A DNA stretch of 9,798 bases. Origin: an uncultured Veillonellaceae bacterium (lineage in GTDB: Bacteria; Bacillota; Negativicutes; Veillonellales; Dialisteraceae). Made by a program: the position numbers and the translations under genes. The stretch spans positions 1 to 9,798 of the forward strand of contig CAUBUJ010000060.1 of the NCBI GenBank assembly GCA_958439155.1, given 5' to 3'. Positions 1 through 6,128 of this stretch are shown piece by piece (position 1 is the first letter of the stretch; each line of letters starts with the position of its first letter). The notes beneath the pieces were generated by a model that saw only the letters and a list, made by a program, of their open reading frames with translations, had not been told where the DNA came from and searched no databases.

Positions 1-389
1 TTCACTAACATGTCCGCTTCCGCCAGAATCTGCGCGTCCGGCCCGTCAATGGAGCCGTACGAATGATGGTGTCCCACAAGCCAGGTGATGCGGTCTATAT
101 CGGCCGGGTCAAAATGCAGCTTCGTGAGCAGGCGCCGTGCTTCCTCCGGGCCGAGCTCCTCCTGGATCTTCCCGTCATTTCTGTGGAAACGCCTCTCCCC
201 TTCGTGGATGCCGATATCATGGACATACGCCGCCGCTTCGAGGACGAAAAGCGTATGCGCAGGCAGCTCCTCTCCTATCCCGATGAGGCGGGCGAAATTG
301 TGAACTTTCAGGAAATGATGGATCCGCTTCGGGTCCCCTTTGTCATAGGCGATCATTTCCATAGCCAGTGTATCCAGTAAATTGTCCAT
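1..389 (-). CDS. HD-domain metal-dependent phosphohydrolase (C-terminus beyond window)
   Basis: The first 129 codons are present; the 3' end lies off the left edge. The signature of the HD superfamily is visible: His30 in the KVHNFARLIG helix, the His57-Asp58 doublet in YVHDIGIHEG, His107-109 in the VGHHHSYG segment, and Asp126 in EADML. Members of this superfamily use such residues to hold one or two metal ions and hydrolyse phosphate esters, often of nucleotides. The substrate here cannot be told from sequence. The ATG at 389 is chosen because an AAGAAGGAAAG stretch lies directly upstream, although the spacing is rather short. ATG codons at residues 10 and 12 are less likely alternatives. 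The gene sits behind the rpsR terminator, so it is probably transcribed separately. I found no convincing promoter in the 390-480 gap. Family assignment is confident; function is not. Confidence 0.85.
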   Translation of the reverse strand, partial: MDNLLDTLAMEMIAYDKGDPKRIHHFLKVHNFARLIGIGEELPAHTLFVLEAAAYVHDIGIHEGERRFHRNDGKIQEELGPEEARRLLTKLHFDPADIDRITWLVGHHHSYGSIDGPDAQILAEADMLV

Positions 390-481
390 CTTTCCTTCTT
401 TCTCTGCGGCGGGACTGTAAAAGAGCGGCTCCTTCCCGCAGAGGAAAGGGCCTTACTGCCTCTTCAATAAATCAAGTATAC

Positions 482-510
482 AAAAAACCGGCATGGAAAT
501 CCATACCGGC
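482..510 (-). terminator. Rho-independent terminator of the rpsF-ssb-rpsR operon
   Basis: On the minus strand a 9-bp stem (488-496 with 501-509, one G-T wobble) and a 4-nt loop are followed at once by six T residues (487-482). It starts 20 nt after the rpsR stop codon. The rest of the 390-529 gap holds nothing else I can name. Confidence 0.88.
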
Positions 511-529
511 CTCTTTGCGTTCTATTGGA

Positions 530-763
530 TTAGTCTGCGCTGAAGGGAAGCAGAGCGATCGCTCTGGCTCTCTTAATGGCGAGATTGATCTTGCGCTGAT
601 GTTTCGCGCAGGTGCCTGTAATACGGCGGGGCAGAATCTTGCCTCTTTCAGAAATGAAATGGCGCAGGGTCGCTACATCCTTGTAATCAAGGGTATCTAC
701 CTTGTCCACGCAGCACTGGCAGACCTTTCTTCTCGGTCTTCTCATTCTATCTCTTTTAATCAT
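530..763 (-). CDS. rpsR: 30S ribosomal protein S18 (zinc-binding C+ form)
   Basis: This 77-aa protein has the usual length and sequence of bacterial S18, a small-subunit protein that binds next to S6 on the platform of the 30S particle. The recognisable core is RKVCQCCVDKVDTLDYKD followed by ISERGKILPRRITGTCAKHQR and the basic helix INLAIKRARAIALLPF. Cys15, Cys18, Cys52 and His55 form the four-ligand set of the C+ (zinc-type) S18 variant; bacteria also carry a C- form that lacks these ligands. The ATG at 763 has a strong ribosome binding site (GGAGG, 7 nt upstream). It is the third gene of rpsF-ssb-rpsR, 26 nt after the ssb stop, and a terminator follows. The gene order matches that in most Firmicutes. 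The assignment is essentially certain. Confidence 0.98.
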   Translation of the reverse strand: MIKRDRMRRPRRKVCQCCVDKVDTLDYKDVATLRHFISERGKILPRRITGTCAKHQRKINLAIKRARAIALLPFSAD

Positions 764-789
764 GATTTTCCTCCGTTATCATTGGCGGA

Positions 790-1287
790 TCAGAACGGAA
801 TATCTTCATCCGTTTTCGGTGATCCAAATTGACTGAAATTACCTCTGGACTGGTTCTGGCCGGCGGGCTGGTTGAAGCTGCCTGGCTGGCTGTAACCGGT
901 AGACGGATTGAATCCACTGGGCTGGGCGTAGCTGCCTGCGCTCTGACCCATCTGGCCGCCATGGGACGTGCCAATGGGGATCGCGATCAGATTGGCGGTC
1001 ACTTCCGTGACATACCGCTTCTGTCCATCCGGAGTTTCATAAGACCGTGATGTATACCGGCCCTCCACGAAAACCCGGGTGCCCTTCTTCAGCTGGTTTC
1101 CCACTGCCTCTGCCAGATTTCTCCATGCCACTACAGGAACGAAATCAGTGAGTTCTCTCTGCTCGCCTGTGGGCGTGGTATAGGTACGGTTGACAGCTAC
1201 ACTGAACGATGCTACCGGCTGGCCGGTCTTTGTCGCGCGCATCTGCGGGTCTCTTGTCAGATTACCTACAATCTGTACTGAATTCAT
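790..1287 (-). CDS. ssb: Single-stranded DNA-binding protein SSB
   Basis: This 165-aa protein coats single-stranded DNA during replication, repair and recombination. Residues 1 to about 105 form the OB fold: MNSVQIVGNLTRDPQMR, then VASFSVAVNRTY, then FVPVVAWRNLAEAVGNQLKKGTRVFVEG, then RSYETPDGQKRYVTEV. Residues from about 110 to 155 are a flexible linker rich in Gly, Gln, Ser, Asn and Pro. The protein ends in the acidic tip DEDIPF, the conserved docking site for partner proteins of the replisome and repair machinery. The ATG at 1287 is preceded by AGGAG at a spacing of 8 nt. It sits between rpsF and rpsR, 15 nt downstream of rpsF, so the three are co-transcribed from the promoter at 1665-1693. 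Nothing is unusual. Confidence 0.98.
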   Translation of the reverse strand: MNSVQIVGNLTRDPQMRATKTGQPVASFSVAVNRTYTTPTGEQRELTDFVPVVAWRNLAEAVGNQLKKGTRVFVEGRYTSRSYETPDGQKRYVTEVTANLIAIPIGTSHGGQMGQSAGSYAQPSGFNPSTGYSQPGSFNQPAGQNQSRGNFSQFGSPKTDEDIPF

Positions 1288-1302
1288 CGTCTTATCTCCT
1301 GC

Positions 1303-1587
1303 TTAGTCATCCAGCTTTACAATGATATGGCGGATAATTTCTTCATGAATCTTGATGACACGGTCAAGTTCTTTAATTTCCGCGGGATCCGCCTGGAAAT
1401 CGATGACTACATAGTAGCCTTCGGTCTGGTGCTTCACTTCATACGCGAGCTGGCGCTTTCCCCATTCATCTTCTTTGTCCACAGTGCCGCCGATCTTCGC
1501 GATGGTGGATTTCACTGTTTCGATCGCTGCTTTGATCTGTTCTTCATCAGCAACGTTCACGATGAACATAACTTCATACTTCTTCAA
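1303..1587 (-). CDS. rpsF: 30S ribosomal protein S6, TTG start
   Basis: The protein is 94 aa when begun at the TTG at 1587, matching the usual length of about 95 aa. It reads (M)KKYEVMFIVNVADEEQ and continues through GGTVDKEDEWGKRQLAYEVKHQTEGYYVVIDF to IRHIIVKLDD, the ordinary S6 fold that pairs with S18 on the 30S platform. The TTG is chosen because GGAGG (1596-1600) sits 8 nt upstream and the protein then begins exactly where other S6 proteins do. An in-frame ATG at 1605 lies on top of that ribosome binding site, and would add six residues not seen in the family. It is the first gene of the rpsF-ssb-rpsR operon, with a near-consensus promoter about 80 nt upstream. The use of TTG may tune S6 output, but that is inference. 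Confidence 0.95.
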   Translation of the reverse strand: MKKYEVMFIVNVADEEQIKAAIETVKSTIAKIGGTVDKEDEWGKRQLAYEVKHQTEGYYVVIDFQADPAEIKELDRVIKIHEEIIRHIIVKLDD

Positions 1588-1600
1588 TACAATCGCCTCC
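1588..1600 (-). promoter_or_regulatory. Ribosome binding site that fixes the rpsF TTG start
   Basis: GGAGG at 1600-1596 on the minus strand is followed by 8 nt and then TTG. The upstream in-frame ATG at 1605-1603 precedes this site by two bases and has no site of its own, so TTG is the better start. Confidence 0.75.
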
Positions 1601-1664
1601 TTCATGGACCTATGTCCCCTGCATCCCAGGGGCCAGGAAGTGCCTAAAAACATTAAGCTTATAT

Positions 1665-1693
1665 AGTATACAAGAATGGAAAGAAAAAAGCAA
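1665..1693 (-). promoter_or_regulatory. Sigma-A type promoter of the rpsF-ssb-rpsR operon
   Basis: On the minus strand the -35 box TTGCTT (1693-1688) and the -10 box TATACT (1670-1665) are separated by exactly 17 nt. It lies downstream of the GNAT terminator and leaves a leader of about 70 nt before the rpsF start. The leader (1588-1664) includes a short GC-rich inverted segment around 1615-1640 (CCCCTGGGATGCAGGGG on the minus strand), which could fold. Confidence 0.82.
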
Positions 1694-1705
1694 ATGGAAT
1701 TTTGC

Positions 1706-1748
1706 AAAGAAAAGATGACTCATTCTTATGACGGCGGAATGAGTCATC
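1706..1748 (-). terminator. Rho-independent terminator after the GNAT gene
   Basis: A perfect 12-bp stem (GATGACTCATTC at 1714-1725 against 1737-1748) with an 11-nt loop is followed on the minus strand by TTTTCTTT. It starts 7 nt after the acetyltransferase stop codon. It insulates the ribosomal operon from upstream transcription. A weaker T-rich run also follows on the plus strand, but there is no plus-strand gene to use it. Confidence 0.92.
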
Positions 1749-1754
1749 CTTTTC

Positions 1755-2273
1755 TTACAGTTTCTTCTCAAAATAGAGCAGTTCCGTCTCCCACCGGCCC
1801 TGGAAAAAAGCGGGGCCCCGTCCGGGAGAGGAAAAGCCCAGCCGTCTATACAAGGCCTGCGCCCGGCTGTTGCCTGCCCAGGTGTCAAAGCGGAAGACTT
1901 CATACCCGTGAGAGGCGCCGTAATGCTCCGCGAAATGGAGAAGCGCTGCCCCCAGTCCCTGGCCGGAAGCGCCTGGGAGAACGCACAGCGTATGGCCGAT
2001 GAGGATCCGCCCCGGCGCGGCGGAAAAGCGCCACCGGACACCTTCATACTCAGCAGGCGTCTTCTCATTCAGTATGATCGATCCGGTCACGCGGCCGTCT
2101 TCGTCCGCCACATAGAGAGTCCCTTCCTGGGCCGCCCTTTCCGCGGTGGCCCGCACAGGGTAGATTCCCCGCCGCCACCCGGAAAGAGAGCCGTGGACCT
2201 CCTCCCACCGGAGCACCTCGTCATAGCAGGCGGCAGTGCTGTCCACATCGGTTATTGTTGCTTCTCGTATCAT
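1755..2273 (-). CDS. GNAT family N-acetyltransferase
   Basis: This 172-aa protein has the GNAT fold, which transfers an acetyl group from acetyl-CoA to an amine. The acetyl-CoA binding motif A is clear at about residues 98-114: VLPGASGQGLGAALLHF, with the Q-x-x-G core and the preceding strand IGHTLCV. Near the C-terminus, NSRAQALYRRLGF (about 135-147) is the usual motif B ending with a Tyr that can act as general acid. The substrate cannot be predicted. The ATG at 2273 is preferred because AAAGGGTGAT lies at a good distance upstream. A GTG three codons earlier (2282) overlaps that site. The gene stands between DUF951 and the rpsF operon, with terminators on both sides, so it is probably a single-gene unit. 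In related genomes DUF951 often lies next to rpsF, which suggests that this gene was inserted there (inference). Confidence 0.9.
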   Translation of the reverse strand: MIREATITDVDSTAACYDEVLRWEEVHGSLSGWRRGIYPVRATAERAAQEGTLYVADEDGRVTGSIILNEKTPAEYEGVRWRFSAAPGRILIGHTLCVLPGASGQGLGAALLHFAEHYGASHGYEVFRFDTWAGNSRAQALYRRLGFSSPGRGPAFFQGRWETELLYFEKKL

Positions 2274-2356
2274 TTGTATCACCCTTTGTATGGTATCCCA
2301 TCTATGAGCGCCGTGCCCAATGGTCCCTTCGTATAGGCGCTATAGAAAAAGGGCAT

Positions 2357-2380
2357 AAAAAAACCGCCGGTCAAGGCGGC
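2357..2380 (-). terminator. Rho-independent terminator after the DUF951 gene
   Basis: On the minus strand CCGCC (2379-2375), a 6-nt loop and GGCGG (2368-2364) are followed by seven T residues (2363-2357). It begins 6 nt after the DUF951 stop codon. This probably ends the transcript coming from the whiA side. Confidence 0.82.
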
Positions 2381-2385
2381 CTTTC

Positions 2386-2631
2386 TCAGCCCAGGGTCGA
2401 TTCTTCCGTGCGGGCGGTGACTTCCGCCTTCCCGCTTTCCACATCCCGGTTCAATACCTTCTTCGTCCCCTTCAGAAATTTAGGACGGGGAATGAGCACG
2501 ATCCGTCCGCAGCCGCGGCATTTGACGCGCATATCCGAGCCGAGCTGGAGCACTTCCCACTCGTCGCTTCCGCAGGGATGTTTCTTCTTCATTTTCACAA
2601 TGTCCCCGATCTGGTACTGGATGAATTTCAT
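2386..2631 (-). CDS. DUF951 family small cysteine-containing protein
   Basis: This is an 81-aa protein of the DUF951 family, whose function I do not know. The family core occupies residues 5-60: YQIGDIVKMKKKHPCGSDEWEVLQLGSDMRVKCRGCGRIVLIPRPKF. Cys20 in the HPCG motif plus Cys38 and Cys41 in KCRGCG could bind a metal, but only three cysteines are present. The last 20 residues (DVESGKAEVTARTEESTLG) form a polar tail beyond the usual core. The ATG at 2631 follows GGAGG at 5 nt spacing. The gene is often found beside rpsF in Firmicutes, which fits its position here one gene away. It lies 92 nt after the exported protein gene with a hairpin between them, and it is followed by a terminator. Confidence 0.88.
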   Translation of the reverse strand: MKFIQYQIGDIVKMKKKHPCGSDEWEVLQLGSDMRVKCRGCGRIVLIPRPKFLKGTKKVLNRDVESGKAEVTARTEESTLG

Positions 2632-2671
2632 AACTGCCTCCTAAATCCTCTTCCCCGATGAAATGACCCGC

Positions 2672-2699
2672 CGGCAGAAGATCCTCCGCCCTTCTGCCG
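2672..2699. repeat. Strong inverted repeat between the exported-protein gene and DUF951
   Basis: CGGCAGAAG (2672-2680) and CTTCTGCCG (2691-2699) make a perfect 9-bp stem around a 10-nt loop. On the minus strand no T run follows, so it is a poor classical terminator in the direction of the genes. On the plus strand it is followed by a T-rich stretch (2703-2714). It may act as a partial terminator, an mRNA stabiliser at the 3' end of the upstream gene, or a stop for antisense transcription. Confidence 0.6.
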
Positions 2700-2723
2700 C
2701 GGAATTTTTATTTTACCATTGTA

Positions 2724-3782
2724 CTACATAGACCCTTCCGGAACAAAGAGGAAACGGATAGGGAAGTACGTCGCGCCGGCAGGAATGAACTCAATGGTGA
2801 GCGTCTTCCCCGGCTGCCACAGGCCCATGTCCATGAGATCATAAATGGTATCGTCCCCAAGCCAGCGTCCGCCGTACTTCATATCATCGGTGCGGTAGTA
2901 ATGGGGAAGGAATCCCTGGCGCAGCCGGAACGACCCCATGTAGACGCCGCCCATAGGATTGAGGTACACCCGGAAAGGCGTCGTCCCCTTCACCGGCACC
3001 TCGAGAGTGAAGCTCATGCCGTAGTCCCCTGTATTTTCCCGCCGCGCTCCGTCTAATTCGTCCAAACCCATGTAAAAATCATGACCGCTGCCGCTGCCGA
3101 AATCAATCGCCGCCGGGCCGTCCTTGTCGGTATTCCATGCCTTTTTGCTCTCCCTGGTCACTGCCATGGGGAAAGTACCCCTCATTTCATGGCTGTCCGC
3201 AGGAAGGGGCTCTGCCTGGTCGAGCGCTTCCTGGAGCTGCTCATCGCTTGTCATGGGGAGAAGGGCTGTGCCGAAACGGACCGGCTCCTTCGTCTTCACT
3301 TCGAGAAGTCCCGTGTAGAGATAGTCTGGGAGAAGCCCATCCGGATTTTCCTCGGCGAGAATGGTGCGCTTCCCCGGCGCGAGCTCCACCTGGAAAGGCT
3401 TCTGCTTGATCGAGACCATCTCATTATAAGAAAGGGTGGCACCGGAGGTCACATAATCCGTGCTGGGCACGCCCTGGAGAAATTTGGTCACATCCACGCT
3501 CGTCTTGTTCTGGCTCACCGCGTACGCTACGAGCCGCGCCTTCTCTCCTGTGGCATTTACGTGGTAGTAGTAGATCCGCCCTTTCCCGTCGATGGTGCCT
3601 TCCGCGAGGATCCCTGTGCGGTCCGGATATTCCGGCGAGTCAGACAGGACCAGCGTCCCCTCCGTATGATCCGCCTTCCACTCAATATTCTTATACTCCA
3701 AGTCCAGCGGTGACGCCCCGTAAGACGAACCTGCCGCGAAAAACGCTGCCGCCAGGCATACAACCATTTCTGATCTGATCAT
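2724..3782 (-). CDS. Exported protein of unknown function
   Basis: I do not recognise this 352-aa protein. It starts with a signal-peptide-like segment: residues 1-5 are polar with one Arg, residues 6-18 (MVVCLAAAFFAAG) are hydrophobic, and a cleavage site near SSYGA-SPL (about residue 24) is plausible. No other membrane segment or lipobox is evident. The rest is soluble, with many aromatic and Gly/Pro-rich beta-like stretches such as GRIYYYHVNATGEKARLVAYAV, FRVYLNPMGGVYMGSFRLRQGF and LTIEFIPAGATYFPIRFLFVPEG. It may be an all-beta extracytoplasmic protein. The ATG at 3782 is preceded by AAGAAGG at 6 nt spacing. It begins 44 nt after whiA in the same direction, so it may be co-transcribed. No clear promoter is visible in that gap. 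A role at the cell surface would suit a neighbour of the rapZ-yvcK-whiA group, but this is only context. Confidence 0.82.
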   Translation of the reverse strand: MIRSEMVVCLAAAFFAAGSSYGASPLDLEYKNIEWKADHTEGTLVLSDSPEYPDRTGILAEGTIDGKGRIYYYHVNATGEKARLVAYAVSQNKTSVDVTKFLQGVPSTDYVTSGATLSYNEMVSIKQKPFQVELAPGKRTILAEENPDGLLPDYLYTGLLEVKTKEPVRFGTALLPMTSDEQLQEALDQAEPLPADSHEMRGTFPMAVTRESKKAWNTDKDGPAAIDFGSGSGHDFYMGLDELDGARRENTGDYGMSFTLEVPVKGTTPFRVYLNPMGGVYMGSFRLRQGFLPHYYRTDDMKYGGRWLGDDTIYDLMDMGLWQPGKTLTIEFIPAGATYFPIRFLFVPEGSM

Positions 3783-3826
3783 GAACTGCCTTCTTACTAT
3801 GTTTATTCAATATACAAGAAATTTCT

Positions 3827-4753
3827 TTATTCTATTTTTTCTCCGGCTTCTTCTGCGAGAGCGCTGATTTTCTGGAAACGGTGGGCCAGCCCGGATTTGC
3901 TGATGCCGCAGATCTCGGAAAGCTCTGCCAGTGTCGCGCTGGGATGATCCAGCCGGAGCTGCATGGTCTCCACGATTTTTTTCGGCAGACTCTGCCGGTC
4001 ATAGCGGCCTTCCACCGCGCGGATCTGATGAATCTGCCGCACCGCGGCGTTCACCGACTTTTGGAGATTGGCGGTCTCGCAGTTCACCTGGCGGTTCACC
4101 TGGTTCCGCATATCCTTCATGACCCGCACATTCTCAAATTCCATATAGCTCTGCATGGCGCCGATGATCTGCAGGAAATTTCCCGCTTCATCGCCGTCCT
4201 TGATATAGACGATGTAGCCGCCTTTCCGCTCGGTCATACGGGGATGCATGCGGAAAGCGCCCATGATTTCCATGATCTGCTCGGCGAAATGGTAGGACTG
4301 GGTGACCATCTCCATGTGGTAATCGCTCTGGGGCCGGTTGATGGAACCGCCTCCGAGAAAGGCGCCCGCCAGGTACGCCCGCCGCTCACCGGCGCTTTCA
4401 AAGAGCCGCCCGTCTTCCACGCTCCCCATCGGGGAAAATCCCACCTCCGAAAGGAAGGCAGCCCCTGACGGGGACGGCGGCACCGAGAGGGTATACACAT
4501 TCTTTTTCCGGAGCTTTCGCCCCTGCCGCACCATCACCGCCGGCATGAGGCCGTAATCCTTCTTCAGGCACACCAGGACGCGCCTTGCGACGGCGCTGTT
4601 TCCTGTGGAAAATTCCACGCCCCACCGGCCGCCTCCGCCGGTCACCACAGAGCCGCTCATGCGGAGGAGCGCCAGGAGCTCCGCCCTCCGGTCCGCTCTT
4701 TCTTCCCGGGCCAGGCGTGCCAATTCATTTTTCACGTTTTCTGTAAATGACAT
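3827..4753 (-). CDS. whiA: DNA-binding protein WhiA (sporulation/division regulator family)
   Basis: This 308-aa protein has the normal WhiA length and layout. An N-terminal domain (MSFTENVKNELARL onward) leads into a degenerate LAGLIDADG homing-endonuclease-like domain, with the motif YLAGAFLGGGSINRP at about 127-141. A C-terminal helix-turn-helix region lies around 260-296, with LSEICGISKSGLAHRFQKI. The acidic catalytic residues of true LAGLIDADG nucleases are not present in the motif (GGGSI in place of a D-containing core), as is known for WhiA. In Bacillus and Streptomyces it influences cell division and chromosome segregation. The ATG at 4753 has GGAG 11 nt upstream and AAAAGG adjacent. 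It follows yvcK by 40 nt, and the rapZ-yvcK-whiA order is widely conserved in Firmicutes and Actinobacteria. Confidence 0.97.
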   Translation of the reverse strand: MSFTENVKNELARLAREERADRRAELLALLRMSGSVVTGGGGRWGVEFSTGNSAVARRVLVCLKKDYGLMPAVMVRQGRKLRKKNVYTLSVPPSPSGAAFLSEVGFSPMGSVEDGRLFESAGERRAYLAGAFLGGGSINRPQSDYHMEMVTQSYHFAEQIMEIMGAFRMHPRMTERKGGYIVYIKDGDEAGNFLQIIGAMQSYMEFENVRVMKDMRNQVNRQVNCETANLQKSVNAAVRQIHQIRAVEGRYDRQSLPKKIVETMQLRLDHPSATLAELSEICGISKSGLAHRFQKISALAEEAGEKIE

Positions 4754-4793
4754 CCTTTTACTTTCTCCCGCTTCCCGCCGCGCTTTCCCGCTG

Positions 4794-6128
4794 TCAATGG
4801 CTCCGCCGGAGGTACTCCTCTAAAAGCCCCGGCTCAATATTGGAATGGAGCAGGCTCTTCAGGCGCACCAACTCTTCCGCCAAAACCTGCGCGTCATGGA
4901 CAGCGCCCCGCACCGGACCAAGAAGATCGGCTGTCACCATGGTGACGCCCAGTTTCTTCACTTCATCGCCGTCAATCCGCACCGGCACTGCTCCGGCCGC
5001 GGCGTACCGGTCCAGCACCTCCTTCGAAGGCATGCCGGAATTGACCAGCACGTAATCGATGACCCCTTCCCCGATATGGGAAATGAGCGCCCGCAGATGG
5101 TCCGACACGGTGAAATGATCCGTTTCCCCCGGCTGGGTCATCACATTGCAAATATAAAGGCAAGGCGCGGTTCCTTCCCGGATGGCCTTCTGGATATCCG
5201 GCACGAGAAGATTGGGGAGGATACTCGTATAAAGGCTCCCCGGCCCGAGCACCACCAGGTCGGCCGCGCGGATCGCTTCCACCGCTTCCGCCACGGCAGG
5301 CACCTCCGCCGGCAGCGTGGAAAGGCGCACAATCCGCGCGGGATATTCCGTGATTTCCGACTCGCCTACCACCGTCTTCCCATCAGACATGAGAGCGGAC
5401 AGGCGGACTTTCTCCGTCGTGGAAGGGATCACCTGACCGCGGATATTGAGGATACGGCTCGCCGCTTTGAGAGCGTTTTCCGGATTGCCGAATTCCTCGA
5501 TGAGCGCCGCCAGGAAGAGATTGCCCAGGCTGTGCCCGGCGAGCTCTCCCTTCCCGCCGAAGCGGTACTGGAAGAGTTCCTCCAGAAGAGATTCCTTATC
5601 TGCCATCGCCACGAGACAGTTCCGCAGATCCCCCGGTGCGATGATATCCATTTCCTTCCTGAGGCGACCGGAAGAACCGCCGTCATCGGCGACAGTGACG
5701 ACCGCCGTAATATTGGAAGTCTTCGTTTTGAGACCCCGGAGCAGCATGGACAGGCCGTGGCCGCCGCCGATGGCCGCTACCTTCGGCCCATGGGAAAGAA
5801 TCACCCGGCGGATCATCTGCTCTGATACCTTTGACTCATCCGGCAGCAGAAGCGTCACGATCCGCTTCACCAATTTCCGCACAGACACCATCATGAGAAG
5901 CCCGCCAACCCCGGCGAGAACAAAGCCCCACACAGCGAGCATGGTGTAATTGTACTGGCCGGTCATCTGGTAAATGAAACGGAAAAGCTCCTCTTCCATA
6001 CGGCTCAGAAACTGGTAATTCAGAAGCAAGGTCATGCCGAAGAAAAGAAGAACCAGGCCGAAAGAGAACAGCACGAGCCAGCGCTTGATGGAAAGCCCTG
6101 GATAGAGCCAACGGAGAAGAGGCTTCAT
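4794..6128 (-). CDS. yvcK: YvcK/CofD-like gluconeogenesis factor with N-terminal membrane anchor
   Basis: This 444-aa protein carries a C-terminal YvcK domain from about residue 115. Motifs include AAIGGGHGLSMLLRGLK (GGGHG at 121-125), VADDGGSSGRLR (146-157), PGDLRNCLVAMAD (165-177), GHSLGNLF (198-205) and LGPGSLYTSILPNLL (294-308). YvcK binds UDP-sugars in Bacillus and is needed for growth and normal shape on gluconeogenic carbon sources. The classic Bacillus protein is about 317 aa. Here roughly 110 extra N-terminal residues contain two hydrophobic segments (about 17-36 and 62-82), so the protein is probably membrane-tethered, as seen in some other Firmicutes. The ATG at 6128 overlaps the rapZ stop (ATGA) and has GGAGG 7 nt upstream, pointing to translational coupling with rapZ. 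Confidence 0.96.
   Translation of the reverse strand: MKPLLRWLYPGLSIKRWLVLFSFGLVLLFFGMTLLLNYQFLSRMEEELFRFIYQMTGQYNYTMLAVWGFVLAGVGGLLMMVSVRKLVKRIVTLLLPDESKVSEQMIRRVILSHGPKVAAIGGGHGLSMLLRGLKTKTSNITAVVTVADDGGSSGRLRKEMDIIAPGDLRNCLVAMADKESLLEELFQYRFGGKGELAGHSLGNLFLAALIEEFGNPENALKAASRILNIRGQVIPSTTEKVRLSALMSDGKTVVGESEITEYPARIVRLSTLPAEVPAVAEAVEAIRAADLVVLGPGSLYTSILPNLLVPDIQKAIREGTAPCLYICNVMTQPGETDHFTVSDHLRALISHIGEGVIDYVLVNSGMPSKEVLDRYAAAGAVPVRIDGDEVKKLGVTMVTADLLGPVRGAVHDAQVLAEELVRLKSLLHSNIEPGLLEEYLRRSH

Noticed and set aside
1303..1707. Extended rpsF reading frame of 134 codons
   Set aside because: The extra 40 residues are translated from the promoter and leader region. Start signals and family length support the TTG at 1587.
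3809..3824. Short AAGAAATTTCTT palindrome after whiA as an operator or terminator
   Set aside because: It is AT-only in its centre, has no T run, and is of a size expected by chance in an AT-rich gap.
4845..5825. 326-codon plus-strand open frame opposite yvcK
   Set aside because: It is a shadow of a clear yvcK gene, rich in His and Arg as expected for antisense frames of GC-rich genes.
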